A stretch of DNA of 64,000 nt from Oceanobacillus bengalensis (GCF_003628445.1 NZ_RBZO01000012.1:46231-110230), one strand, 5' to 3'; shown: positions 1 through 9,292, numbered from the stretch's first letter. A program made the numbers and translations. The notes: generated by a model not told the origin, from the letters alone.

Positions 1-783
1 GAGCGAATTTATGATTGCTTCCATTTCACGCCTAAGTGGATTTTTCACAAAAAGTCCTTCTTCTACATCTAGGTTACCAGAAGTAAGCTCCACCTGAATT
101 GGATTACTTTCCTTTCCATTATAGGTAAGCATCCCATATTCACCAGTTAGTTCAAACGTTTGTTCAACTTTTTCCGTCGACCAGGATAATTCCACATGCG
201 CGATTGCTTGGTTCTCCATTCTTAATGTAACTAAAGCAAATTCTAGTAAACTTCCGTCTTGACGCTTTTTTTGTACTCGTTTCGCTGTAACTCTCTCGAC
301 ATCACCTAATGCCCAAACTAGCCAATCAAAATCGGCATTTCCAACTTGAAGAAATAAGTCGGCTTCCTTCTCTGGACGCGGTATACTGTGTGTTATACGA
401 AGAACGCCTGGGTTACCCAAACTTCCATCTTCAAGTTGCTCCCTAGCGTTGACATATGCTGGATGGAAACGATGTGAATTTCCAAGGTACAGATTCGTTT
501 GATTTTGGCTACATGCTTTTACAATCGATTCAGCTTCTTCCACACTTTGAGCAATTGGTGCCTCACAGATTATATGAAGTCCTTTTTTAGAAGCACGGCG
601 AATATAATCTGCACGCTGGTCTAACGGCAAACAAAGGTCGACAACATCAACATCTAAAGAAAGGGCCTCTTGCAGACTAAGGTTTTCTTTCTCACCGACA
701 ACTTCTACACCTGAAATTGCTGACCATGTTTTCAAATGTTCTTTTCTTGCGGGACCTTTTCCTAATACAGCTATTTTAACCAA
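1..783 (-). CDS. Gfo/Idh/MocA-family oxidoreductase, C-terminus cut by window edge
   Basis: The reading frame is open from a TTG at 783 to base 1, giving 261 codons without the C-terminus. TTG is chosen because AAGGAG (around 793-798) sits at the right distance and the protein then begins with a Rossmann strand (VKIAVLGKGPARKEH, residues 2-16). The family consists of NAD(P)-dependent sugar oxidoreductases with an N-terminal nucleotide fold and a C-terminal alpha/beta domain. The usual EKP motif, whose Lys is catalytic, reads EAP here (residues 74-76), so dehydrogenase activity is doubtful. It lies downstream of anmK on the same strand, separated by 282 bases that contain a GC-rich inverted-repeat cluster, so it may end the amino-sugar operon or be transcribed separately. 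The substrate cannot be predicted. Confidence 0.85.
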   Translation of the reverse strand, partial: MVKIAVLGKGPARKEHLKTWSAISGVEVVGEKENLSLQEALSLDVDVVDLCLPLDQRADYIRRASKKGLHIICEAPIAQSVEEAESIVKACSQNQTNLYLGNSHRFHPAYVNAREQLEDGSLGNPGVLRITHSIPRPEKEADLFLQVGNADFDWLVWALGDVERVTAKRVQKKRQDGSLLEFALVTLRMENQAIAHVELSWSTEKVEQTFELTGEYGMLTYNGKESNPIQVELTSGNLDVEEGLFVKNPLRREMEAIINSL

Positions 784-990
784 TTTGCACACTCCTTTTT
801 ATTGTTATTATTCTGATAATGTATATTTTACAGAATAATCAACTATATTACTATCCAATTTCATAATAAAAATTTGTAATTGTACTTACAATCTACATTT
901 ACACTTTTTGAAGGTCCACTTTATCCTTATCTTGAAGCTGAGTTTTCCTGTAGATACATTCTATCTCTTTCAAACGCTTCTTTAATTGAA

Positions 991-1056
991 ATCCCGTCAC
1001 TCTGGGATCTCTTACTTTTAGGACGATGTACCCGTCCCCATGGCCGCACCGACGGG
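991..1056. repeat. GC-rich cluster of overlapping inverted repeats
   Basis: Immediately after the anmK stop codon the AT-rich sequence becomes GC-rich and palindromic. ATCCC/GGGAT pairs across 991-1008. GGACG (1021-1025) pairs with CGTCC (1033-1037). CCCGTC (1031-1036) can instead pair with GACGGG (1051-1056). There is no T-tract typical of an intrinsic terminator. It may be a REP-like palindrome, a remnant of a mobile repeat, or an mRNA 3' structure for anmK. The assignment is open. Confidence 0.4.
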
Positions 1057-1065
1057 CCCAATCAC

Positions 1066-2232
1066 TCACCAAGCAATCTTTCCCATTATCACTGATTTCT
1101 CCGCTCCTGTGGCAGCTGGCAAATTATTCGTCCTTTTGTTAAAACATTGATAGCCAAGGAGAGCAAATACCATTGCCTCTTTTGCATCTGCAGGCATACC
1201 ATATTCATCTGTTTTTTTAAAATCGATATCGTTGGGCAAATAAGATTTAATCATATTCATTAATGTGTGATTAAATCCACCTCCGCCACTGATTAATACT
1301 TCTTTTATCTCACCAGGCTCTATATATCTATTAATTTCGTTAACAATTGACTTTGCTGTTAGTGCTGTAATCGTTGCTATTTTATCCGTATCACGTAACT
1401 TGAGGTTCGCTGCTTCATGCCATAATTTTGTAGCATACGCTTTTCCAAACATCTCTCTTCCCGTACTTTTTGGAGGTTGAAGCTTGTAATGGGGATGCTC
1501 TAATAGTTCTTTAAGCCAAGCATCATTAACTTCCCCTTTGGATGCTAGTTTTCCATCTCTATCATAAGTTTGATTTCCGTTCGTAACCCATTCTACAAAA
1601 GCGTCAATTAGCATATTCCCTGGCCCAGTATCAAAAGCATAAATATCTGTTTTCGCACAATTTTTAGGTAGGGTGGTAATATTCGAAATGCCACCTATAT
1701 TTACCAATACTCTCCCATAATTCTTTTCACGGAACAACATATAATCAGCGTACGGAACTAAAGGCGCGCCCTTTCCCCCTGCCGCCATATCTCGTGTCCG
1801 GAAGTCACCAATTGTCGTAATCCCTGTACGTTCAGCTATAACACCGATATCTCCAATTTGAAGCGTAGAAGTAATTTCCCTACCATCTAATAGTTTTGAG
1901 TCAGGCTGATGGAAAATTGTCTGACCATGGGAGCTAATAAGTAAAATATCCTTTTGTAATAAACCTGCTTCTTTAATAACTTGTAGTGAGGCATTAGCAA
2001 ATAATTCACCTAATAACATATTCATAGAAGAAATGTCCTCAATCCTAGCTTGGTGAGGATCACATAACATTAGTATTTGTTCTTTGATGGCGCTAGAATA
2101 AGGCAATGTTAAAAAACACAAGAGCTCCATATCAATATTTCCCTCTATGTCCTTTATCTCTACTACCACTGCATCAATACCATCTAATGATGTTCCAGAC
2201 ATTAGACCAACAACATATTTGGATTGTTTCAT
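1066..2232 (-). CDS. anmK: anhydro-N-acetylmuramic acid kinase AnmK
   Basis: This 388-residue protein matches AnmK along its full length. It has the N-terminal nucleotide-binding loop MSGTSLDGID (residues 11-20), the central GDFRTRDMAAGGKGAPLVP segment (142-160), and the FDTGPGNMLID and GGGGFNHTLM motifs. AnmK hydrolyses the 1,6-anhydro bond of anhMurNAc and phosphorylates it with ATP to MurNAc-6-phosphate, the MurQ substrate. The start ATG has AAAGGA upstream. It is the penultimate gene of the recycling operon, 26 bases after the AmiE-like gene. AnhMurNAc comes from lytic transglycosylases, and a SpoIID-type enzyme of that class is encoded at 21139-24021. Confidence 0.95.
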   Translation of the reverse strand: MKQSKYVVGLMSGTSLDGIDAVVVEIKDIEGNIDMELLCFLTLPYSSAIKEQILMLCDPHQARIEDISSMNMLLGELFANASLQVIKEAGLLQKDILLISSHGQTIFHQPDSKLLDGREITSTLQIGDIGVIAERTGITTIGDFRTRDMAAGGKGAPLVPYADYMLFREKNYGRVLVNIGGISNITTLPKNCAKTDIYAFDTGPGNMLIDAFVEWVTNGNQTYDRDGKLASKGEVNDAWLKELLEHPHYKLQPPKSTGREMFGKAYATKLWHEAANLKLRDTDKIATITALTAKSIVNEINRYIEPGEIKEVLISGGGGFNHTLMNMIKSYLPNDIDFKKTDEYGMPADAKEAMVFALLGYQCFNKRTNNLPAATGAEKSVIMGKIAW

Positions 2233-2258
2233 GATATTTCCTTTCTAAAAGAGATTTA

Positions 2259-3305
2259 TTAAAAGTATGATCGTATTAAATTATGTAATCTTGGTCTTAA
2301 TCTTAAGATATGCGGATGTCTTCCAAAATGAACTCGATTCGTTAATAGAATCACGTGTAAATCTATCTCCGGATCGAACCAGATACTTGTACCCGTAAAA
2401 CCTGTATGTCCATAAGATTCATTTGAAAATAAATCACCACAAGAGGATAATGTTGGACTGTTTAATATCCATCCTAAACCTCGATATTCGCTATCAAACG
2501 GAGTATAGTTTCTTCTCGATAAATTTAAAACAGCTTCAGATAAAATTCGCTTCCCTTTAAAAACACCATCATTTTCTATCATAGAAGCATAGTTTTGTAA
2601 GTCATGAAGGGTAGAAAACAAACCTGCATGACCACTAATGCCCCCCATTGATTCCGTATTATCATCATGCACAATACCATGCTTATAATCATTTCGTTTC
2701 TCACTAAACTCTGTTGCCGCATACCGTTCCCGTTCAAATGTTGGATTAAATCCCGTGTCGAACATCTCTAGTGGTTTAAGGAACTCTTTCTCAAGAAAAT
2801 GTGCAAATGTATCGCCTGTTACTGTTTCAATCACCTTATACAAAGTAATTAATCCCAAATCACTATAAACCACTTTGGTTCCGCTTTCATATTCAAGCGA
2901 TTGCTCATAGATTCTTTCTAAAATCTGATTGGTAGACAGATTTTCCAAGTAATATTGTTTATGTGCAGGTAACCCTGATGTATGGGTTAATAAATGTCTG
3001 ATTGTAATATCTTGCTTCCCATTGTGAGCAAATTCTGGTAAAAAGTAACCGATTGAATCATCTAATCTAACATCCCCACTTTCTATTAGTCTTAAAATAG
3101 CAGGTAATGTTCCAACTACTTTGGTAAGAGAAGCTAAATCAAACACTGTATCTATTTTTATTGGTGCCTTTTCAGGATAGACAACCCTATTTCCTACAAT
3201 TTCTTCTACTATAATCTCGCCTTTATAGGATATACTCAGTGCAGCGCCAGGAATGTGTTCTAGATCAATTTCCTTTTGGAAAAAATTAAGTATTTTTCCC
3301 CTCAT
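2259..3305 (-). CDS. serine hydrolase of the beta-lactamase/AmiE (YbbE) type
   Basis: The 348-residue protein is a serine beta-lactamase-like hydrolase. The nucleophile motif is SLTK (59-62), the second motif YSD (147-149) replaces the usual YxN, and HTG (300-302) stands in for KTG. B. subtilis AmiE, encoded beside NagZ and NamZ, belongs to this family and removes peptides from MurNAc, so the operon position suggests the same role. There is no signal peptide, so a cytoplasmic site is inferred. A very strong AAAGGAGG precedes the ATG. A different esterase or peptidase specificity cannot be excluded from sequence. Confidence 0.75.
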   Translation of the reverse strand: MRGKILNFFQKEIDLEHIPGAALSISYKGEIIVEEIVGNRVVYPEKAPIKIDTVFDLASLTKVVGTLPAILRLIESGDVRLDDSIGYFLPEFAHNGKQDITIRHLLTHTSGLPAHKQYYLENLSTNQILERIYEQSLEYESGTKVVYSDLGLITLYKVIETVTGDTFAHFLEKEFLKPLEMFDTGFNPTFERERYAATEFSEKRNDYKHGIVHDDNTESMGGISGHAGLFSTLHDLQNYASMIENDGVFKGKRILSEAVLNLSRRNYTPFDSEYRGLGWILNSPTLSSCGDLFSNESYGHTGFTGTSIWFDPEIDLHVILLTNRVHFGRHPHILRLRPRLHNLIRSYF

Positions 3306-3325
3306 AATAAATATCCTCCTTTAAA

Positions 3326-4276
3326 TTATACGTCCTTTTCATACGTATCATAGCTGTTACAAATCTTAAAACCTAATTTATTATAGAATGTTACCAATCC
3401 CGTCCAATCTATTAATATAGAATGAATATTTCTATTTCGTAAATAGGCAATCGCCGCTTCTACAATGAACAATCCATAACCGTGCTTGCGCTCATTTGAA
3501 TCAATGCCTAACGGTCCAATACCTCCGAGTTCTCCTTCATAAAGCGGTGCCCAATATACATTTTGGGCAATGACAGGGGATTTAGAATCGTTTATTCGAC
3601 AAAATCCAATAATTTGTTTCTCCCTTTTTAGCACGACAAATTCCCTACCAGTACCACCCTTTTGAAAATACTGTTTGGCCTCATATTCCCATCTACCTGG
3701 AAAACAACGATGCATAAAATTTAGAAATTGACCTTTTTCTTCTATATTTAAAAGTGATACTTCTACGCCTTCTTTAATAGGAATAGACATGTTTTCTTTA
3801 TGATAATGGTTATCCAAATCGAACTCTTTTCCATTCAGTTTATATCCATGTTTTGTAAACCACTTTTTAGTATATTCATATTGCGTTGGAATACCAGGAA
3901 AGTAATGCCATGCATCCTTTCCGAGTATTATTCGAGTTATACCATGTTCTTTTAGTTTCGATTCTGCATGATGTAGTAATGTAGCTCCTATTCCCTGATT
4001 TCGATAAGAACTATCTACTAATAATACTTGAATCCAGCCCATATCTTTCCCAATACCAACATCTATGTCATCCTGCCATTTTTTTGTTACAACAAATCCA
4101 ATTACATGATTGTGATCATTAACTACTATGAGAGAGCCAGCATTGAAAACGTTAATATCATAAAAGCTATTTTGTATAAGAAGTTCATCACGCATTGGAA
4201 AGTCTTTTCCTAATTCTTGATTCCATAATGCAACCACTTCTTCTAATCTTTCAATATTCCAAGCAATGTATTGCAT
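3326..4276 (-). CDS. two-domain GNAT acetyltransferase (GlmA-like), copy 1
   Basis: The 316-residue protein has two GNAT folds. The acetyl-CoA loop RNQGIG lies at 92-97 in the first domain and a second RKHGYG loop at 263-268. It is paralogous to the protein at 6267-7214. Tandem GNAT proteins encoded beside MurK-type kinases include the glucosamine/glucosaminide N-acetyltransferase GlmA of Clostridium acetobutylicum (recalled, not searched), so re-N-acetylation of deacetylated muropeptide sugars is a reasonable inference. AAAGGAG precedes the ATG. The substrate is unproven. Confidence 0.75.
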   Translation of the reverse strand: MQYIAWNIERLEEVVALWNQELGKDFPMRDELLIQNSFYDINVFNAGSLIVVNDHNHVIGFVVTKKWQDDIDVGIGKDMGWIQVLLVDSSYRNQGIGATLLHHAESKLKEHGITRIILGKDAWHYFPGIPTQYEYTKKWFTKHGYKLNGKEFDLDNHYHKENMSIPIKEGVEVSLLNIEEKGQFLNFMHRCFPGRWEYEAKQYFQKGGTGREFVVLKREKQIIGFCRINDSKSPVIAQNVYWAPLYEGELGGIGPLGIDSNERKHGYGLFIVEAAIAYLRNRNIHSILIDWTGLVTFYNKLGFKICNSYDTYEKDV

Positions 4277-4348
4277 AAATTCACTCCTTTGTCTCTTTAT
4301 TTCCTTTTAAAGTAACTGTACTTTTATCTTTTACAGAAAACATTTCTT

Positions 4349-5314
4349 CTATAAACGATTACTAAATTTCCCAGAGAAATGATTCTCAATCTCTATTCCT
4401 TCTTCTTTTAACGCAGCAATTACAGCACCACCTACGGGTTCCATCTCTGGTTTTATTAACTGTACTTTCAGTTGCTTCTCTAAAAAGACCAGTTCCATTG
4501 TATCCTGAAATAGATCGAATCTATTAAATAGACCACCTGTTAAAACAACTGGAACGGCTTCTCCTACTATAAACATCTTTTTACACAAATACGAAATCGA
4601 TTCGGCCATATGTACCGCATTATGATGAATGATTTTTTGAGCGACAGGATCACCATTGTCTGCAGCTTTCATCACAAGTTTACTTAAGAATGCAATTGTC
4701 TCTTTCAAATTTTTAGCGCGATAGATTGTTTGAATGGCATCTGGTAATGAAGTTACCTGAAAATGATCAAGAAACAATTGATGTAACTCCGTTGTATCTC
4801 CAAGACCATCATGAGCCAAAAAAGCCGCTTCTAACCCCTGACTTCCAAGTGCATATCCGCTACCCTTTTCCCCTAATAAGTAACCCCAGCCACCGACTCG
4901 ATTGAGAACACCATTTTCTCCCAATCCTAAGGTGATTGAACCAGTACCAGCAATTTGGACGATTCCTGCGTTTCCTAAAGTACCTGAATATAATGCCGTT
5001 ATTGCATCATGATTTACGGTAACGTTTATGGAATCAGGCACGAGCGCACTGATTAACTCCTTCATATCCTTCCTTGCAGTTGGATGGCCCACCCCTGACA
5101 TGCCAGCATATACCCTTCTCACTTTCAAATATAGTTCCCCACTCTGTATTTTCAATGATTGAAATAATTCTGCAATTTCATTTCTAAGGTCAGCATCTAA
5201 TACACTATTGGGATTGGATGCCCCTACTATAGTCTCAGCTATAATTTCTCCATTCGAATTCGCAAGTACACCTTTTGTTTTTGTTCCGCCTCCATCAATT
5301 CCAATTACATACAT
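4349..5314 (-). CDS. murK: BadF/BadG-family sugar kinase, MurK-like (MurNAc/GlcNAc kinase)
   Basis: The 321-residue protein is an ASKHA kinase of the BadF/BadG type. It has the phosphate-1 loop GIDGGGTKTKG (5-15), an AGTGSITLGLG phosphate-2 motif, the GWGYLLGEKGSGYALG adenosine-site segment, and a VLTGGLF motif near the C-terminus. N-acetylglucosamine kinases and clostridial MurK belong to this family. An operon that imports sugars without a PTS needs a cytoplasmic kinase to make MurNAc-6-phosphate for MurQ, which fits this gene. It lies between the GNAT copy and murR. The choice of MurNAc, GlcNAc or both is inferred from context. Confidence 0.75.
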   Translation of the reverse strand: MYVIGIDGGGTKTKGVLANSNGEIIAETIVGASNPNSVLDADLRNEIAELFQSLKIQSGELYLKVRRVYAGMSGVGHPTARKDMKELISALVPDSINVTVNHDAITALYSGTLGNAGIVQIAGTGSITLGLGENGVLNRVGGWGYLLGEKGSGYALGSQGLEAAFLAHDGLGDTTELHQLFLDHFQVTSLPDAIQTIYRAKNLKETIAFLSKLVMKAADNGDPVAQKIIHHNAVHMAESISYLCKKMFIVGEAVPVVLTGGLFNRFDLFQDTMELVFLEKQLKVQLIKPEMEPVGGAVIAALKEEGIEIENHFSGKFSNRL

Positions 5315-5341
5315 TTAAAATCCCCCACTCTACTACACGAA

Positions 5342-5369
5342 AGGGCCAACCCACACACGAGTTAGCCCT
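5342..5369 (-). promoter_or_regulatory. intercistronic hairpin between murR and murK
   Basis: AGGGCCAAC (5342-5350) pairs with GTTAGCCCT (5361-5369) over nine positions, including one G-T, around a 10-base loop. It lies in the short gap between the murR stop and the murK start. On the transcribed strand no T-run follows, so mRNA processing or partial attenuation is likelier than full termination. Confidence 0.45.
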
Positions 5370-5373
5370 AATT

Positions 5374-6246
5374 TTAATTGTTATTTTTCTTACCATTACT
5401 CTTTAGAAATTCGATCGCTTCTCGTGTTGCATTCAAATGCATGAGAGTTTCATCATATTGCAGTGATGCTACACTCATAAATAAAATATCAATTACTTGC
5501 AATTGCGCCATACGAGAAAAGGTAGCACCACTTCGAAACGTCGGCTCCGTTGTTACAGAAATAAATAATTTGATGTCTGCATACTCTGTCACTTTGTGAT
5601 TTCCATACTTTGTTAGACTTATCGTACGTACATTTTTACTTCTGGCTAATTGCAATAACTTGGCAACCTCTATCGTTTCACCAGAGAAGGAAATTCCAAC
5701 AACAACATCCTCCTCATTTGCATTTGCTATCTGCGTGGCTGCCATGTGTGTGTCAGTATATGCATACGCAGTTTTATTTATCCGAATAAACTTTTGCTCT
5801 GCATCTTGTGCAATAATACCTGAAGCTCCTATTCCAATAAAGTGAATTCTTCTTGCATTTCTTAACACTTGTACAGCCTTTTCTACTTCATCTACATTTA
5901 TTAAATCGGCCGTTTTACGAATGGTTTGTATCGTATTATTTGTCATTTTTTCGATAACGGACCGTAATGGTTCATTGGGCTCAATATCACTGAATTCAGG
6001 AGTATTCTTCTTCTGAAGGTCTCCTGCTATTCGTAGCTTCAAATCCTGGAATCCGTTTAAATTTAATGATTTACAAAGTCTTATTACTGCCGCACCACTG
6101 GTTGAACTTCTCGTTCCGAGTTCCTTTGCAGTTAGCGAAATAGCTTCCTGTGGATTTTGAATTATATAGGTAGCTATTTTCTTCTCAGATGGAGGCAAAA
6201 AAGATAGCATTTCAGAAAGTATGACGATACCTCCAGAAGTTGACAT
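5374..6246 (-). CDS. murR: RpiR-family transcriptional regulator MurR
   Basis: The 290-residue protein has the RpiR layout: an N-terminal helix-turn-helix (about 1-80, with SEKKIATYIIQNP and the GAAVIRLCKSLN recognition region) followed by a SIS sugar-phosphate domain (about 110-260, with IHFIGIGASGIIAQD and GISFSGETIEVAKLL). MurR regulators sense MurNAc-6-phosphate and control murQ and transport genes. Its place between the kinase and murQ supports that role. The ribosome binding site (GAGC) is weak, in line with low regulator expression. It resembles the second RpiR protein at 20040-20876 only in family architecture. Confidence 0.88.
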   Translation of the reverse strand: MSTSGGIVILSEMLSFLPPSEKKIATYIIQNPQEAISLTAKELGTRSSTSGAAVIRLCKSLNLNGFQDLKLRIAGDLQKKNTPEFSDIEPNEPLRSVIEKMTNNTIQTIRKTADLINVDEVEKAVQVLRNARRIHFIGIGASGIIAQDAEQKFIRINKTAYAYTDTHMAATQIANANEEDVVVGISFSGETIEVAKLLQLARSKNVRTISLTKYGNHKVTEYADIKLFISVTTEPTFRSGATFSRMAQLQVIDILFMSVASLQYDETLMHLNATREAIEFLKSNGKKNNN

Positions 6247-6266
6247 GATATCAGCTCATTTCTTTA

Positions 6267-7214
6267 TTAAATATCCTTCTTCATTACATGAAAGGTTCGA
6301 GTAATCTCAAATCCTGTGTTTTTATATAGATAGCCTGCATTTGTTTTTTCTCCAGTCCATAAGAACCAAGCACCATGCAAACTTTCAGCTTTCATCTGCT
6401 GTAAGCATAAGTTTAATAGAATCTTTCCTAATTTTTTCCCTTGTTGTTCTAGATCTACACCAAATGGTCCAAATCGATCAGGGACGCCTTCATAACCACC
6501 GAAGATACAAAATCCTACCACTTTATTTTCATGTCTTGCAACAAGAATTCTCTCCATCGGCAATCCTTGAAGAACCCCTTCACGTATTGCTCTACCCCAA
6601 TCAGGATTAAATACTACATTCGCAAATTGAATGACTTCATATAGATCCTTATCTTCTGCTAAAGAAAACGTATACCCCTCTGACTCTCTTAACTTCACAA
6701 GTTCTTTTATTTCATTAGATAAACGAAAATCAACTAAGTTTCTATCCATTGCTATTGGTGAATAAAGTTTAGCAAATCCTTGCGATATTAGAAATTGATA
6801 TGCTTCAGGGTAGGATTCTTCATCAATTCCTGGCATGATGTAATTTGGTGCATAGGAAGCAAAAAATACATTTTTTCTTCCTTTCTCTTTCAGGAAACCT
6901 ACCGCTTCATCCATAAGTTGTTTTCCAACACCCGTTTTCCGGTAATCCTCAGATACAAAGAAGAAAGGGATCCAGCCGTTATCGGGTTCTAAATCGGTTT
7001 CGAACATTGGTAATTGTCTTCGAACAGCGTATACAACTCCAACTAATTGTTCCTTATCAAATGCCAAACGCATTCCTTCAGGATCAAAATTAGCATCCAA
7101 TAATACTAGATTACGAAACCGTTTTGAAGTGATTGGATCCTTCCATAAAGTTTTATTCCAAAGGTCAACAATTTGTTTCTCATCACCGGAATGATAGTAT
7201 CTGTATGTAAACAT
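6267..7214 (-). CDS. two-domain GNAT acetyltransferase (GlmA-like), copy 2
   Basis: The 315-residue protein has the same double-GNAT layout as the protein at 3326-4276. The first acetyl-CoA loop is in YRKTGVGKQLMDEA and the second in QGKKLGKILLNLCL. Together the two copies flank murR and murK, which suggests a duplication followed by divergence, perhaps for MurN versus GlcN substrates. The start has AGGAGGA placed inside the end of murQ, so translation is likely coupled. The substrate is inferred from operon context only. Confidence 0.75.
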   Translation of the reverse strand: MFTYRYYHSGDEKQIVDLWNKTLWKDPITSKRFRNLVLLDANFDPEGMRLAFDKEQLVGVVYAVRRQLPMFETDLEPDNGWIPFFFVSEDYRKTGVGKQLMDEAVGFLKEKGRKNVFFASYAPNYIMPGIDEESYPEAYQFLISQGFAKLYSPIAMDRNLVDFRLSNEIKELVKLRESEGYTFSLAEDKDLYEVIQFANVVFNPDWGRAIREGVLQGLPMERILVARHENKVVGFCIFGGYEGVPDRFGPFGVDLEQQGKKLGKILLNLCLQQMKAESLHGAWFLWTGEKTNAGYLYKNTGFEITRTFHVMKKDI

Positions 7215-7216
7215 GT

Positions 7217-8131
7217 CTATTGTCCTCCTATATTTGCTAATTCGATTGCCTTTCTGACAAACCCATTCGCTTCTGTGATATATTGTTTCGCTTCCTCAAG
7301 TGAAACTCCTGTTTTAATCATTATGATGGCGGGCTTCACCTCATATTTTGTCTTCTCTAAAATCTCTTCCGCTTTTTGATTTGGTACATGAGTAATGATT
7401 GATACAATGTTTTTAGCTCTTTCCTTTAATTTCAAATTACTAACCTTTAAATCTACCATTAGATTTTCATAAACTTTACCGATTTTTATCATTGTTGTAG
7501 TTGTAATCATGTTTAGTATAAGCTTGTGAGCGGTAGCTGCTTTCATCCTTGTAGAGCCTGTCAAAACTTCTGGACCAGTAATAACCTCTATAGGAATATC
7601 AGCATATTTACTAATAACAGAATCCTTATTACTTGTAAGACTAACTGTGCTTGCACCAATCTTTTGCGCGTATTTTAACGCTCCAGAAACATATGGTGTT
7701 CTTCCACTCGCAGCTATTCCAACTACAACATCAAGTTCGGTTACATTTCTTTCATGTAAATCCAGTGCTCCTAGCTCTTCATCATCCTCTGCCCCTTCAA
7801 CTGCTTTCTCAATAGCCTTTATACCACCAGCCATTACTGCCTGTACGAGTTCTGGAGGCGTACTATAAGTTGGAGGACATTCCACAGCATCAAGAATTCC
7901 AATTCTTCCGCTTGTTCCAGCCCCAACGTAAAATAGTCTTCCACCTTGTTTTATTGCATGATAAACCGTATCGACCGCTAATTCAATTTGAGGCAAAACC
8001 TTCTGAACACTTTCAGCAACGGTCATATCTTCCTTATTAATTGTTTCTAAGACTTCTAATGTAGACAATGCATCTATATTAGTGGAATCTATATTTCTCA
8101 TTTCAGTTGTCAATGTTGATAATTTATTCAT
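7217..8131 (-). CDS. murQ: N-acetylmuramic acid 6-phosphate etherase MurQ
   Basis: The 304-residue protein is full-length MurQ. The SIS-domain motif [18 protein letters not shown] runs over residues 70-87. Glu84 and Glu115 match the two catalytic glutamates of the E. coli enzyme, and [13 protein letters not shown] completes the sugar-phosphate site. MurQ cleaves the D-lactyl ether of MurNAc-6-phosphate, giving GlcNAc-6-phosphate and D-lactate in the cytoplasm. It lies 12 bases downstream of namZ. Products would pass to NagA (18860-20023) and possibly to the FAD-linked oxidase (16694-18055). Confidence 0.97.
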   Translation of the reverse strand: MNKLSTLTTEMRNIDSTNIDALSTLEVLETINKEDMTVAESVQKVLPQIELAVDTVYHAIKQGGRLFYVGAGTSGRIGILDAVECPPTYSTPPELVQAVMAGGIKAIEKAVEGAEDDEELGALDLHERNVTELDVVVGIAASGRTPYVSGALKYAQKIGASTVSLTSNKDSVISKYADIPIEVITGPEVLTGSTRMKAATAHKLILNMITTTTMIKIGKVYENLMVDLKVSNLKLKERAKNIVSIITHVPNQKAEEILEKTKYEVKPAIIMIKTGVSLEEAKQYITEANGFVRKAIELANIGGQ

Positions 8132-8143
8132 TTATTATCCATC

Positions 8144-9292
8144 CTATTTGTATAAGTGATATGGTTCTTTAAATTGTTGAAAGTAATCCACTTGTTGATT
8201 ACAAGAAGTTAAGAATTCTTCCACTGAACCCTCCAATATTTTACCTTTCAATTCTTTCGTTCCTGCTAATAGATCAAAGAAATACTTTTCATTTTCGTTT
8301 TTCAAAAAGCTAAAATCATTTGAATACATTTCGGCGATTGTCTCTAGTAAGATTAGCCCTGCTTCTAATGAGTGTAATTCTTTACGATCTACAATATGTA
8401 ATTGTATACCTCCACAAATTTCATCTTTATGCTTTTGATAGGTAGGAATAAACGATGTTGGACGTGCTAAAACACCGGTGACATTTTTTTGATTAAATGC
8501 CTTTGCTAGCTTCTGACCATCAATAAACGGTGCCCCTACTTGTTCGAATGGTCTTGTAGTTCCTCTTCCTTCAGATAAATTCGTTCCTTCTATTAAACAA
8601 GTACCTGGATAAAGTATATTCATATCAATATTGGTTGTATTTGGAGATGGTGGTACCCAAAACAGTCCCGTCTCATCATAATACATATTTCGCTTCCAAC
8701 CTTGCATCGGAATAACGGTTAATTCACAGTTATAACCAAATTCATGTTTATACATTAAAGCCAGTTCTGCCACTGTCATACCATGCCTGTTCGGTATTGG
8801 AAGTAACCCAACAAACGAGCGGACTTCCTCCTCAACTAAATTACCTTCCATCTTTTCACCAGAAACTGGGTTCGGTCTATCTAGTACGACAAAGTGTTTC
8901 CCATTTTCAGCGCAAGCTTCCATCACATAGGCCATGGTATAAATAAATGTATAATACCTAGCACCAATATCCTGTAAATCAAATACGACAACATCTACTG
9001 CTTCTAACATATCATTACTAGGTTTTCGTGTGGCTCCATATAAACTATATACTGGTAGTCCAGTATAAGAATCTATCATTGAATCTACTTTTTCTCCTTC
9101 TTTTGCATCACCGCGTATCCCATGTTCTGGTGCATATAATGCTGTTAGTAAAATATCTGGATGCCTGTGAAATAGATCAATGGACGGTATCAATTTGCCA
9201 TTTACACCAGTCATATTTGTTACGAGACCTACACGTTTTCCCTTAAATTGCTTATATTCATATTCTAAGAAAATATCTAGTCCGAGCTTCAT
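8144..9292 (-). CDS. namZ: DUF1343 exo-beta-N-acetylmuramidase NamZ, cytoplasmic form
   Basis: The 382-residue protein belongs to the NamZ/YbbC (GH171, DUF1343) family. Conserved segments include GLVTNMTG, YAPEHGIRGDAKEGEKV, DLQDIGARYYTFIYTM and ERPNPV-like DRPNPVSG. NamZ removes MurNAc from the non-reducing end of MurNAc-GlcNAc glycans. B. subtilis NamZ is secreted, but this protein starts directly with MKLGLDIFLEYEYKQF and has no signal peptide, so an intracellular role on imported disaccharides is inferred. Its ATG overlaps the stop of the YesL-like gene by four bases (ATGA), which implies translational coupling. Confidence 0.9.
   Translation of the reverse strand: MKLGLDIFLEYEYKQFKGKRVGLVTNMTGVNGKLIPSIDLFHRHPDILLTALYAPEHGIRGDAKEGEKVDSMIDSYTGLPVYSLYGATRKPSNDMLEAVDVVVFDLQDIGARYYTFIYTMAYVMEACAENGKHFVVLDRPNPVSGEKMEGNLVEEEVRSFVGLLPIPNRHGMTVAELALMYKHEFGYNCELTVIPMQGWKRNMYYDETGLFWVPPSPNTTNIDMNILYPGTCLIEGTNLSEGRGTTRPFEQVGAPFIDGQKLAKAFNQKNVTGVLARPTSFIPTYQKHKDEICGGIQLHIVDRKELHSLEAGLILLETIAEMYSNDFSFLKNENEKYFFDLLAGTKELKGKILEGSVEEFLTSCNQQVDYFQQFKEPYHLYK

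Noticed and set aside
880..1095. 71-codon plus-strand open frame between the oxidoreductase and anmK
   Set aside because: It overlaps the anmK end and the palindrome cluster, has no ribosome site, and the sequence looks like a chance translation.
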